A stretch of 8,403 nucleotides of DNA from Thermoplasmatales archaeon ex4484_6 (GTDB taxonomy: Archaea; Thermoplasmatota; Penumbrarchaeia; Penumbrarchaeales; Penumbrarchaeaceae). The stretch is taken from positions 1 through 8,403 of the forward strand of contig NJDO01000106.1 in NCBI GenBank assembly GCA_002254385.1, in the 5' to 3' direction. The notes below the pieces were generated by a model that saw only the letters and a list, made by a program, of their open reading frames with translations, was not told where the DNA came from and did no database searches. The position numbers and the translations under genes are program-made. Shown piece after piece: positions 1 to 7,239 of the stretch; position 1 is the first letter of the stretch, and each line of letters opens with the position of its first letter.

Positions 1-794
1 TACTCACCGTTTCGGAAGGAGATGCGATCTCGGTCGATTACACGGGGCGCTTCCTGGGTCCCAATGGCGAGCTGGGAGCTCTTTTCGATACGACGATACC
101 CGAGGACGCAAGGAACGATTCCATCCCCAAGGCGATCACATTCGAGGAGAAACCCACGTACGATGACATGACGTTCACCGTGGGCTCGGGCCAGATGATA
201 AAGGGTTTCGACAGGGGAGTTCTGGGTATGACGGTCGGATCGGAGAAGTACATAACGGTCCCACCGGAGGATGGCTACGGCTATCCCATTCCCGAACTCT
301 ACTACGACCTACAGTCAAAGCAGTCAATCCCCCTGAGAGAGGAGATTCCCGCGGACAAGTTCCCCACCCTTTTCCCGCAGGTGGATCCGGATACCATGAG
401 TTCGTTCATACATCCCTTCTGGAGCTGGGAGGTATTGATAATTGACCATGATCCCGAGAAGGTGGTGCTTCTCAATCAACCGGTATACATGGAGAACTAC
501 GGGCAGTTCCCCTGGAACGTCACCGTCACCGATATATCCACTTCCCGGAACGTGATACAGCTGACACATCACATCGAGGATATAGATCCCGACTCCACCC
601 TTGTGCAGTTCCCGATCATGTATCCCCTGGATGCCGAATGGGCCGATGCTGCAAGGGCAGCAAATCAGGGAAATGACCCCCCATCGGGAAGGATCGCCTC
701 GGTGGGCGGGGTGATCACGATAGACTTCAACAGGGAGGTCGTTGGCCGGACCCTTGTTTTCAAGGTAAGGGTCAACGATATCAAGAGGGAGTGA
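1..794 (+). CDS. FKBP-type peptidyl-prolyl cis-trans isomerase, 5'-truncated
   Basis: The reading frame is open from the left edge (first whole codon at 3) to TGA 792-794, giving 263 visible residues; the true start lies outside. FKBPs catalyse cis/trans isomerisation of X-Pro bonds and act as folding helpers. The FKBP fold is visible in two halves. Fragment residues 8-30 carry the first strands, with Y13 and the FDT pair F28-D29. Residues 58-94 carry [17 protein letters not shown] and the PPEDGYG flap signature. The closing strands are residues 237-260, ending in [10 protein letters not shown] with the conserved aromatic F253. About 154 residues sit between the flap and the last strands, where SlyD-like and archaeal FKBPs carry an insert-in-flap domain usually far shorter. 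The lost N-terminus could hold a signal or membrane anchor, as in the overlapping cyclophilin, but this cannot be seen. The family call is firm; location and substrate are inference. Confidence 0.9.
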   Translation, partial: LTVSEGDAISVDYTGRFLGPNGELGALFDTTIPEDARNDSIPKAITFEEKPTYDDMTFTVGSGQMIKGFDRGVLGMTVGSEKYITVPPEDGYGYPIPELYYDLQSKQSIPLREEIPADKFPTLFPQVDPDTMSSFIHPFWSWEVLIIDHDPEKVVLLNQPVYMENYGQFPWNVTVTDISTSRNVIQLTHHIEDIDPDSTLVQFPIMYPLDAEWADAARAANQGNDPPSGRIASVGGVITIDFNREVVGRTLVFKVRVNDIKRE

Positions 795-796
795 TG
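785..796 (+). promoter_or_regulatory. Overlapping stop/start with ribosome binding site inside the upstream gene
   Basis: The FKBP stop TGA (792-794) shares its last A with ATG at 794-796. A purine-rich GAGGGAG stretch just before it, within the last FKBP codons, can act as the ribosome binding site. This points to translational coupling of the two isomerase genes. GTG at 791 and ATG at 800 are alternative starts in the same frame and change the protein by only one or two residues. Confidence 0.6.
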
Positions 797-1459
797 AGGA
801 TGAGGCGACTTTCAAGGAAAGATGGAAACGGAGCAAGCGACATGGTGCCGTTCCTCGTTCTCGTCGGAGCGATCGTTCTGGTGGTCGCGGGGGTGGTCCT
901 TGCCGATTTCCTGTTCTTCACAACGGAGGATTATCCCGAGGACAACGGAAGGTTCCTGGATGAGAGGGATGTGAACTACGGCAGTCCCTACGCATACATA
1001 GAAGTGGAGGGCTACGGTACCATCAAGATCTTCCTGGACCAGGAGAAAGCTCCCATCACCGTCAACAATTTCATCACGTTGTGCAACAGGGATTTCTACG
1101 ACGGCCTCACATTCCACAGGGTCATCCCGGATTTCATGATACAGGGAGGGGACCCCAGCGGGGACGGGACCGGCGGTCCCGGCTACACGATCGAGCCCGA
1201 GACAGATAACGGTTTGAAACATGACAGGGGCGCCATATCCATGGCCAAAAGGGGAGGGGAGACGAGGATGTCCGGATCGCAGTTCTTCATCGTTCAGGGA
1301 AAGGAGGGCGCTCATCATCTGGATGGCGAACATACCGTGTTCGGACATGTGGTGGAGGGAATGGACATCGTGGACAAGATTGCAAGCGTCCAGACCGATG
1401 CGAACGATAAACCGTTGAATCCCGTCATAATGAAGGATGTCTACATCGTTTACGAATGA
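794..1459 (+). CDS. Membrane-anchored cyclophilin-type peptidyl-prolyl cis-trans isomerase
   Basis: The protein has 221 residues from ATG 794. Residues 1-16 are short and basic (MRMRRLSRK), residues 18-42 form one hydrophobic helix, and residues 60-221 are a complete cyclophilin domain. The positive N-terminus predicts that the enzyme domain faces outside the cytoplasm. Catalytic residues are present: F107-H108-R109 (R55 of human cyclophilin A), then [11 protein letters not shown] with the F-M-x-Q core, and SQFFI with Q163 and F165. The position matching human W121, important for cyclosporin binding, is histidine (H175, in HHLDGEH). The reaction is proline isomerisation in protein folding. 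The gene follows the FKBP gene with a one-base overlap, so the two are almost certainly co-transcribed. It ends in tandem stops (TGA TGA), 20 bases from the convergent GTPase gene. Family and anchor are clear; partner proteins are unknown. Confidence 0.93.
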   Translation: MRMRRLSRKDGNGASDMVPFLVLVGAIVLVVAGVVLADFLFFTTEDYPEDNGRFLDERDVNYGSPYAYIEVEGYGTIKIFLDQEKAPITVNNFITLCNRDFYDGLTFHRVIPDFMIQGGDPSGDGTGGPGYTIEPETDNGLKHDRGAISMAKRGGETRMSGSQFFIVQGKEGAHHLDGEHTVFGHVVEGMDIVDKIASVQTDANDKPLNPVIMKDVYIVYE

Positions 1460-1479
1460 TGAGCTTGATAGGCACCCGT

Positions 1480-2511
1480 TCATTTCTTTCTCAATATGAT
1501 GGACAGGATATCGCCGTCCTTCAGTTCATGGGCCAGTCCCACAGCCTGTCCGGGATACTTGGCCGATGGCCCCCAAACATTGGCGAACCTGAAGTTATCC
1601 ACGAAATCCCGATGCAGGTGCTCGCAAACCGTCCTGACGGTGGAGCCTCCCATTATCACAAGCGGCTCCTCCATGTCGGGTGGCTTTCCCTGCGGCTTAA
1701 GATAGACCCTGATGAAGTGAAGCGAATCGAAGATGTAATCCTTGAGCTCCTCGAGACCCAGTCCGCTCTTGACCGAGACAGGATACCATTTCCTCATGCA
1801 GTATCGGTCTATGTTCCTCTCAACACCTGCATAGGCCTGATCGAACTTGTTTATTATGAAGACGATGGTTCCCGAGATCAGGCCGTAGGCCCTGACGATC
1901 TCCACTATCTCTTCCTCTTTCATCTTCGTTATCGGGATTGTTGAGCGGACCACGAGTCCACCTCTTTCCGAATGGGTGAAGGTGATATTCGGCGGTTTTA
2001 CATCCAGCCTGATACCAGCCTCGTACAGCTCCCTTTCGAGAATATCGATCCTGAAGTTGAACACATCACCCATCAGGATTATCATGTCGGAGTTCCTGGC
2101 CGCGGCTATGACCTCTCTTCCCCTGCCCTTCCCTTTGGAAGCTCCCTTTATTATCCCCGGCATGTCGAGTATCTGTATCTTGGCTCCCTTGTACTCCATT
2201 ATCCCGGGTATGACCTCCAGAGTTGTGAATTTGTATTCCCCAACCTCGCTCTTGGACCCCGTGAGATAGTTGAGGAGGGACGATTTGCCCACCGACGGCC
2301 ATCCGACAAGTGCAACGGTGGCATCACCGGCTTTCTTGATGTAGTAACCCTTTCCGCCTCCGGATGACTTGGCCTTGTGAAGCTCCAGCTGGGCCCTGAG
2401 CTTTGCCAGTTTTGCCTTCAATTTGCCTATATGATGCTCCGTGGCCTTGTTCTTCTGTGTGTTGAAGATTTCTTCCTCGATCTCCTTTATCTGCTCCTCT
2501 ATGGTTGCCAT
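1480..2511 (-). CDS. drg: DRG/Rbg-family GTP-binding protein (OBG-HflX superfamily) with TGS domain
   Basis: The protein has 343 residues. Residues 1-50 are a charged helical N-terminus typical of DRG proteins. The GTPase core follows: G1 GWPSVGKS at 70-77, G2 threonines 96-97 in FTTLEVIPG, G3 DMPG at 116-119, G4 NKFD at 221-224 and a G5-like SVKSG at 246-250. Residues 266-343 form the C-terminal TGS domain (FIRVYLKPQG onward). DRG proteins are cytoplasmic GTPases linked to ribosomes and translation in eukaryotes; the archaeal role is less defined. The start at 2511 is supported by GAGGT eight to nine bases upstream and by the normal N-terminus. The length is some 20 residues below the roughly 365 usual for the family. 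By comparison with remembered DRG sequences, the shortfall lies just before G4, where the segment containing an LIDxxEGNRVY-like motif seems to be missing. The gene lies downstream of the surface protein gene but has its own promoter-like box. Confidence 0.95.
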   Translation of the reverse strand: MATIEEQIKEIEEEIFNTQKNKATEHHIGKLKAKLAKLRAQLELHKAKSSGGGKGYYIKKAGDATVALVGWPSVGKSSLLNYLTGSKSEVGEYKFTTLEVIPGIMEYKGAKIQILDMPGIIKGASKGKGRGREVIAAARNSDMIILMGDVFNFRIDILERELYEAGIRLDVKPPNITFTHSERGGLVVRSTIPITKMKEEEIVEIVRAYGLISGTIVFIINKFDQAYAGVERNIDRYCMRKWYPVSVKSGLGLEELKDYIFDSLHFIRVYLKPQGKPPDMEEPLVIMGGSTVRTVCEHLHRDFVDNFRFANVWGPSAKYPGQAVGLAHELKDGDILSIILRKK

Positions 2512-2520
2512 GGGTTGGGG

Positions 2521-2556
2521 ACCTCTTCTACTTATGAATACGCCATCATATAGAAA
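2521..2556 (-). promoter_or_regulatory. Putative archaeal promoter and ribosome binding site of the DRG gene
   Basis: Read on the minus strand, TTTCTATATGA (2556-2546) resembles an archaeal box A/TATA element about 40 bases before the ATG at 2511. Initiation roughly 25 bases downstream would give a leader of about 15 bases, just enough to include GAGGT (2525-2521), which can pair with the 16S rRNA 3' end. Inferred from sequence only. Confidence 0.45.
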
Positions 2557-2567
2557 GGTTGATAATA

Positions 2568-2586
2568 GGGCGGCTCGACGCCGCCC
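2568..2586 (-). terminator. GC-rich hairpin after the surface protein gene
   Basis: GGGCGGC (2568-2574) and GCCGCCC (2580-2586) form a perfect seven-pair stem with a five-base loop, 13 bases beyond the stop codon of the surface protein gene. In the minus direction it is followed by TATTATC rather than a true T-run, so termination would be weak. It could equally stabilise the mRNA 3' end or separate this gene from the DRG promoter just downstream. Confidence 0.4.
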
Positions 2587-2598
2587 CGCCTTTCCATT

Positions 2599-5500
2599 TC
2601 ACTGCTGCTGCGGCCCTGAAGGAGGCCGGGGAGGCTGCGGAGCCGCCGGAGGTCTGGGTCCGGGGGCGCCCATCTGCGGCATAGGGGGTCTCTGTCCCGG
2701 GGCTCCGGCAGGCATCGGTCTGATGGGTTGCGGCTGTCCCGGGACGATGGGGCCTGACTGGGGAGGCGGTGGCGGGGGCGCCTGCCCAGGTATGATGGCA
2801 CCTTCAGGAGCGAGCGCTCCGGGAGGCGCGGTCCCCCCTTCTGCTTCCTCCTTTGCCTTCAACATCTCGTTGACCTCCTCCTCGAATTCGGTCCCCTGAA
2901 GCCATGGGGCATACTCCTCGTTGAGTGCTTCGAGTGCCCTCTTCTTCCTCTCCTCGAGGTCCTTTTTCGCACTCTCCATGGCAAAGTCCTGTCCCTGCCA
3001 TCCCGGAGGGACATCTATCTTCATCTCCGCAAGGACCAGATCGTGCTCCTTCAGGTATTCGTCGATACCGTCGATGGGAACGGCCTCATGGGACTGGTAG
3101 CAGGTATTGCAGTATGCATGTTCGATTATTGGAACCTGGGTCGAGCCGCAGTCGCAGGTCCAGGTGGGCAGGTTCGCGTAAATGGGCTCCATGGCCTCGA
3201 TGTCCTGTCTTCTCTGCCTGTACTCCTCCAGTTTCTGCTTCTTCTGGGATTTGCTGCCCGAAAGGAGAACTATGAGCACCACGACGATCCCTATCACTAT
3301 TGCCACGGCGAGAAGTACGATCCATATCCAGACCGGTGCGGCCTCTTTCTCGACGTTCTTTTCCGCGTGGATGGTTATCTCGAACGGTTCCGATTCCAGA
3401 CCTTCCTGGTCCACCACATAGAGCTCTATGTTATAGTCCCCTTCATCGTTCAGATCGAGGTCAAAGGTGTACGAGCTCTTCTCGATGTATTCACCGGACG
3501 GGAGCGTGATGTTGAAGTTGAAGATGAGACGCGATTCCCTGGTGTAGTCATCCTCCGCATGTCCCGTGAAGTAGATGATAGTGTATTCGTTGAGATCGAC
3601 CGTCAGCTCGTCCGTGGAGTTCTTGAGGTAGTTGAGCTCCTCCCCTACCGTAGCGACTATCCACAGCACCACAGGGGGCTGATTGGCCCCGGCAGTCATC
3701 ACCTCGAGAGAGGCGGTTGCCGGTCCTGTGTTCCCGTTATCGTCCACTATGGATATATTGACATAATATCTGGTTCCCCTGGTCAGCCGATCTATCAGAA
3801 CAGATGAAGCATTGATGTCCTCGATTATGATCTCCTGTATGCCCTTTCCTCCTCCCGAGTATCTGATGAGGTAATGGTGGAAATCGAGCACGTCATCCTT
3901 CGTTATGGGGTCCCATGATATGGTAAAGGCCGAGTTTGTTATCTCGCCCTCCTGGCGGAGGTTCTTCACCACGAAGATCGGCGGGGTGGTGTCGGACTGG
4001 TTGATGGGTTCCGCGAAATCGGTGTTGTTACCATCTATGAGCGTGTTCTCGGTGAGGTCCCAGTTGACAATTGTCACTGCCGCATAGTAGAGAACACCGT
4101 CGATGAGGGGTTTCCCGTCCATCGAATCGATAAGCTCATCCGTTTTCTCCTGCGACCTTATAACGCTTGCCGGCTCCATCGAGCTGATGTCCGTTATCGG
4201 TTCATCGTCGATGTAGATGTTGTACTGCCAGAAGTTGCTTGCAAATGACCGGAACCAGGACAGTGTAAGGGCCCCTCCGCCGTCATTCGGAACATCGGAC
4301 ATGGACACTCCCTTGATCTGGTTCGGTATCTCTCCCGGCGGGTCGATATACTTGACACCGTGCACAGTGTTGTTCCCAACATCCACCTTCATATCCATGT
4401 GATCATTGTGGTCCATCACGAGTACAGTAAAGGAGTACAGGGTTCCCTGGTATATGGGATTCCCGCCGATGGAATCGACAAGGAATTCTCCCGTGGACCT
4501 TTCCGCGACCCTTCCCAGGAATTCCGCGTTCCCGAGGTTTGAATAGGGATATGACTGCCCGTATATATCGTAATAGACGAACCTGTCCGCATTGGTAGTA
4601 TCCCACGTGACCTTGATCTTCCCCTCTCCGTTGAGGGAAACGCCATCAACTCCCTTGATCCTGGGAAGTGGTGGAAGGTTGTCGTTTACGACCTTGACCG
4701 CGGTATCCGACCATGTGATGCCCTTTGCGAACTGTCCCAGCCAGTTGACCGGTACCACACCGACGTAGTAGTACTTCCCGTCCTCAAGGTCCCCTCCATG
4801 ATAGTGGGTGAGCACCAGTGTATGATTGTAGAATGCCTCCTCGTCATCCGGTGTGATGAGCAGGTCCGGTTCCCAGGTGATGTCCGATACGTTCCCGAGG
4901 GATCCGATGTCGTATTCGTTCTCCTCGAAGATGTACACACGGTACACGTCGATATCGGAGGGTTCGTCCATCCTGGGTGGAGCAAAATCGAGTTTGAGGG
5001 CCCCGCCGTCATCGCCGGCGCCGTCCTCCCCCTTGTAATCCACAACGCTGACCAGCGTGCACGGGTCCGGGATGTCCGGCCTTCTCCAGTATGCTTCGGC
5101 GTTCACAACCTCTGATATACTGCCCACGTTGTCCACCTCGTCCCACGCTCTCATGGCAATGGAATACCAGCTCCTTGGTGTGAATATCTGACCTTCGGTC
5201 CCGAGCAGCATCTGGTCCGACTGGAAGGGGTTCTTGATCTCCAGAGCACCCTCGAAGGATTTGTAGATGATGGCGGAGTCCCAGTCAAAGTCGGATGATG
5301 TGTGATTGCCCGCCATGAAGCGGATCTCCATCTTCTTCACTTTTTCGGCCTTGTTGAAGGGATATCCGTCGTTCTCCTGGGGCCAGTCCCAGAAGAGTTT
5401 TATGGTTCCGGGAATCTTCTCCTCGTCTGCCGGGGTATCATCCCAGAAGAGATTGTCGGGGACAGAGGGTTCGACCCCGTCGATGACCGGTCCGCTGTTT

Positions 5501-7227
5501 ATCGGTCCGGCGTAGACAACTGAGATCGAACCCCTGACGGCCCTCGCATATCCTCTGTAGTAGAGAGGTGCATTCGTATCGTTCGTGTTGATGGAAGACG
5601 GGAGGGTTGTCAGGGCCTGGTAGGAGACACCTTCGGAGAACTGGTCGGTATCCGACGCGATCCTGGAGAGATCGACACTCTTGGCAAGCTGTGTTCCGCT
5701 GCTGTCGTAATAGAAATCGACCTTCATGTACAAAGGCGGGTCATTGTCCGGATCGGTATACTCCATTCTAATATCGAATATTGTGCTCTCGGAACCGGTG
5801 CTCAGTCCGTATGTGAGTCCGCCTATCGTCGGAAGTCGGTTCCTTTTCAGGACCTTCAACCTGCCCTGATCGCTGGATCCGTAGAACGGGCTCGATGTGA
5901 GAATGCCGAATGTGTTCCCTCCTGCCGGCATTGTGAAGTTGACCTCGCAGAGGGAATAGCCCAGGTTCTCCCCCTGGGTCTCTCCCAAGAAAGCGGAATT
6001 TGCGTCATCAGCGCTTGCAGGCGAGGTCCATGACCAGAAGCTGAAAACAGCGCCAGCATCGGTGGATGTTCCGTTGTCATAACCCGGAGCACCGATGGAA
6101 AGCACGAATGTGGTCGGATCCGCTATCATCGTCAGATCGAACGACCACCCGAACCTGTCGGCCGGATTTGTGCCGTTGAAGACATTATCCGCGGTGCCTC
6201 CCGCTGTCATATCGATGTTCAGCGAGGATGAAGCACCGAAGAACAGGTATGCCTTCCCCTCGCCCTCGAAGGGAGCACCCACCATCAGGTCTCCCTGGGG
6301 TCCTCCCCTGATATCGCCCACACCTTTTGCCGACCATCCGAATTTGGAATTGTTGTTGCCGGAGATGAGGCCGTCCAGGGAAGATGATATTCTTTCAGGG
6401 GGTTCCGCAATGAGGTTCTTCCCGTACTGGACATAGAATCCACCCTTGTTGCTGTAGCCCGGGGGAGAGTAGTATGGGTCCCCTATGCCCAGATCATCGA
6501 TACCGTCGCCGTTTAGGTCCTTGGAATTCCTGACGGTGAAACCGAACCAACCGTTATCCTGGCCTCCCCTGTAGGTGAAGTTCGAATCCGTCGAGGAGTC
6601 AATGGATGAGACGCCCATTTCACGGAACGCGGTGAGATTGAACAGGAATACCGCTCCCGTCCTGAAATTCCCAACCGGGTCTATGTAATGGTCGTTCCTT
6701 GGAGCTCCCACAACCGCGAACTTTCCCGTGTTTCCGTCAAGGTTGATGCCGCATACGGAATGGCCGAACATGTCGCCGTCCGTACCGGAAATGGTGAAAT
6801 CCGCGGACGTGTAGGAAACGGACCCTGTTCTGGAGCCGCTGAACACGTATGCCTTGTCCTCTCCCGGGGCCCCGATGATGATGTCGTCCCTGCCGTCCCC
6901 GTCGAAGTCGTCCACACCCTGTATGTCCCATCCGAAATCCGAGCCCTGGGGGCCTGAATACCTGATATTTGCCGTTGCGGGTGTGGCCGTTGCGGTGAAT
7001 GGAGCGAAGAACACGTATGCCTTGTTCTCTCCAGGAGAACCCATGGCATAATCCTCCCTGCCGTCGTTGTTGATGTCCCCTACCCCCGTGATGTTCCATC
7101 CCATCTGCGCTCCGCCGGTCGTGCCCCTGAAATCGTAGATCGGCTGCAGATCCTCCCTTCCGCCGGCAATGAGCGGAAAGGAACCTACGAGGATGAGGCA
7201 GATGCCCAAAATGTACAATCTTTTCAT
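2599..7227 (-). CDS. Large membrane-anchored surface protein: seven FG-GAP blades, Fn3-like domains, TM helix, zinc-ribbon and Pro-rich cytosolic tail
   Basis: The protein has 1542 residues from the ATG at 7227. Residues 1-22 are a signal peptide (MKR then a hydrophobic core). Residues 38-460 hold seven FG-GAP/integrin-alpha-like repeats, probably one beta-propeller. Residues 465-590 are a beta-sandwich with YTDPDNDPP. About 600-1180 are five fibronectin-III-like domains, and 1182-1288 a PKD/cadherin-like domain. A membrane helix spans 1299-1322, followed by the basic stop-transfer stretch KSQKKQK, so the tail is cytosolic. The tail contains C1358-x-C1360-x12-C1373-x2-C1376 (zinc-ribbon-like), a charged helical region at 1410-1463 and a proline-rich end at 1467-1542. 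There are 18 N-x-S/T sites outside and none in the tail. The protein likely acts in adhesion, recognition or cell-surface structure; no enzyme motif is seen. An in-frame ATG at 7269 adds 14 residues and also has a G-rich site, so the start is not fully settled. No close relative is recognised by name. Confidence 0.9.
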   Translation of the reverse strand: MKRLYILGICLILVGSFPLIAGGREDLQPIYDFRGTTGGAQMGWNITGVGDINNDGREDYAMGSPGENKAYVFFAPFTATATPATANIRYSGPQGSDFGWDIQGVDDFDGDGRDDIIIGAPGEDKAYVFSGSRTGSVSYTSADFTISGTDGDMFGHSVCGINLDGNTGKFAVVGAPRNDHYIDPVGNFRTGAVFLFNLTAFREMGVSSIDSSTDSNFTYRGGQDNGWFGFTVRNSKDLNGDGIDDLGIGDPYYSPPGYSNKGGFYVQYGKNLIAEPPERISSSLDGLISGNNNSKFGWSAKGVGDIRGGPQGDLMVGAPFEGEGKAYLFFGASSSLNIDMTAGGTADNVFNGTNPADRFGWSFDLTMIADPTTFVLSIGAPGYDNGTSTDAGAVFSFWSWTSPASADDANSAFLGETQGENLGYSLCEVNFTMPAGGNTFGILTSSPFYGSSDQGRLKVLKRNRLPTIGGLTYGLSTGSESTIFDIRMEYTDPDNDPPLYMKVDFYYDSSGTQLAKSVDLSRIASDTDQFSEGVSYQALTTLPSSINTNDTNAPLYYRGYARAVRGSISVVYAGPINSGPVIDGVEPSVPDNLFWDDTPADEEKIPGTIKLFWDWPQENDGYPFNKAEKVKKMEIRFMAGNHTSSDFDWDSAIIYKSFEGALEIKNPFQSDQMLLGTEGQIFTPRSWYSIAMRAWDEVDNVGSISEVVNAEAYWRRPDIPDPCTLVSVVDYKGEDGAGDDGGALKLDFAPPRMDEPSDIDVYRVYIFEENEYDIGSLGNVSDITWEPDLLITPDDEEAFYNHTLVLTHYHGGDLEDGKYYYVGVVPVNWLGQFAKGITWSDTAVKVVNDNLPPLPRIKGVDGVSLNGEGKIKVTWDTTNADRFVYYDIYGQSYPYSNLGNAEFLGRVAERSTGEFLVDSIGGNPIYQGTLYSFTVLVMDHNDHMDMKVDVGNNTVHGVKYIDPPGEIPNQIKGVSMSDVPNDGGGALTLSWFRSFASNFWQYNIYIDDEPITDISSMEPASVIRSQEKTDELIDSMDGKPLIDGVLYYAAVTIVNWDLTENTLIDGNNTDFAEPINQSDTTPPIFVVKNLRQEGEITNSAFTISWDPITKDDVLDFHHYLIRYSGGGKGIQEIIIEDINASSVLIDRLTRGTRYYVNISIVDDNGNTGPATASLEVMTAGANQPPVVLWIVATVGEELNYLKNSTDELTVDLNEYTIIYFTGHAEDDYTRESRLIFNFNITLPSGEYIEKSSYTFDLDLNDEGDYNIELYVVDQEGLESEPFEITIHAEKNVEKEAAPVWIWIVLLAVAIVIGIVVVLIVLLSGSKSQKKQKLEEYRQRRQDIEAMEPIYANLPTWTCDCGSTQVPIIEHAYCNTCYQSHEAVPIDGIDEYLKEHDLVLAEMKIDVPPGWQGQDFAMESAKKDLEERKKRALEALNEEYAPWLQGTEFEEEVNEMLKAKEEAEGGTAPPGALAPEGAIIPGQAPPPPPPQSGPIVPGQPQPIRPMPAGAPGQRPPMPQMGAPGPRPPAAPQPPRPPSGPQQQ
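2602..2829 (-). other. Proline-rich cytosolic tail region of the surface protein
   Basis: Residues 1467-1542 contain 30 prolines in 76 positions, including a run of six (P1484-P1489), with many Gly, Ala and Gln, several Arg and only one acidic residue. The segment is probably disordered. Its codons make the + strand locally G-rich, which also creates a meaningless glycine-rich antisense reading frame. Confidence 0.85.
3688..5430 (-). repeat. Five fibronectin-III-like domains in tandem (protein level)
   Basis: Residues about 600-1180 of the surface protein repeat a pattern of an early strand ending in W or F (IKLFWDW, LKLDFAP, IKVTWDT, LTLSWFR, FTISWDP). Each is followed about 50-80 residues later by a late strand of the type G-x-x-Y-x-x-x-V (SWYSIAMRAWD, KYYYVGVVPVN, LYSFTVLVMD, LYYAAVTIVN, RYYVNISIVD). 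Domains 2 and 4 share a DxGGAL motif before the first strand. Exact boundaries are approximate. Confidence 0.65.
5848..7116 (-). repeat. Seven FG-GAP / integrin-alpha-like propeller repeats (protein level)
   Basis: Repeats begin near residues 42, 97, 153, 227, 295, 358 and 421 of the surface protein, each with a GW/FGW/FGF/LGY-type start, and most followed by an IGAP- or VGAP-type strand. The loop D-x-D/N-x-D-G-x-x-D, which binds calcium in integrin alpha chains, is intact in blade 1 (D51, N53, D55, D59), blade 2 (D107, D109, D111, D115) and blade 4 (D237, N239, D241, D245). Blades 3 and 5 are degenerate, and 6 and 7 lack it. Seven blades is the number expected for a closed propeller. Confidence 0.8.
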
Positions 7228-7235
7228 GATGCTGT

Positions 7236-7239
7236 CTCC
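7236..7239 (-). promoter_or_regulatory. Ribosome binding site supporting the surface protein start at 7227
   Basis: GGAG on the minus strand (7239-7236) lies eight bases before ATG 7227-7225, and the protein from there begins with a textbook signal peptide. The competing in-frame ATG at 7269 is preceded by GGGGGT five bases upstream, which can pair with the 16S tail through one G-U wobble. The signal peptide start decides for 7227, without excluding 7269. Confidence 0.5.

Noticed and set aside
324..836. A 170-codon minus-strand frame opposite the FKBP gene
   Set aside because: No recognisable domain, and it lies fully against a well-supported coding region.
812..1483. A 223-codon open frame on the minus strand opposite the cyclophilin gene
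   Set aside because: It mirrors the real gene, has no family features, and its openness follows from the codon use of the + strand gene. The cyclophilin carries full catalytic motifs.
1460..1491. T-rich TTTCTTTCT after the cyclophilin stop as a terminator
   Set aside because: It is short, interrupted and lies within the last codons of the DRG gene; too weak to annotate.
1456..1944. A 162-codon + strand frame running from the cyclophilin stop into the DRG gene
   Set aside because: Antisense to the TGS and G4-G5 regions of a clear GTPase; no independent coding signal.
2656..2778. G-rich tracts on the + strand as a possible G-quadruplex
   Set aside because: Runs are unevenly spaced with long loops, and they are explained by proline and glycine codons of the surface protein.
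2602..2829. The proline-rich tail as a substrate of the neighbouring proline isomerases
   Set aside because: The tail is predicted to be inside the cell, while the cyclophilin domain is predicted to be outside, so the compartments do not match.
2441..2899. A + strand frame encoding a glycine- and cysteine-rich protein
   Set aside because: It is the complement of the proline-rich tail codons; the glycine richness is an artefact of CCN codons on the other strand.
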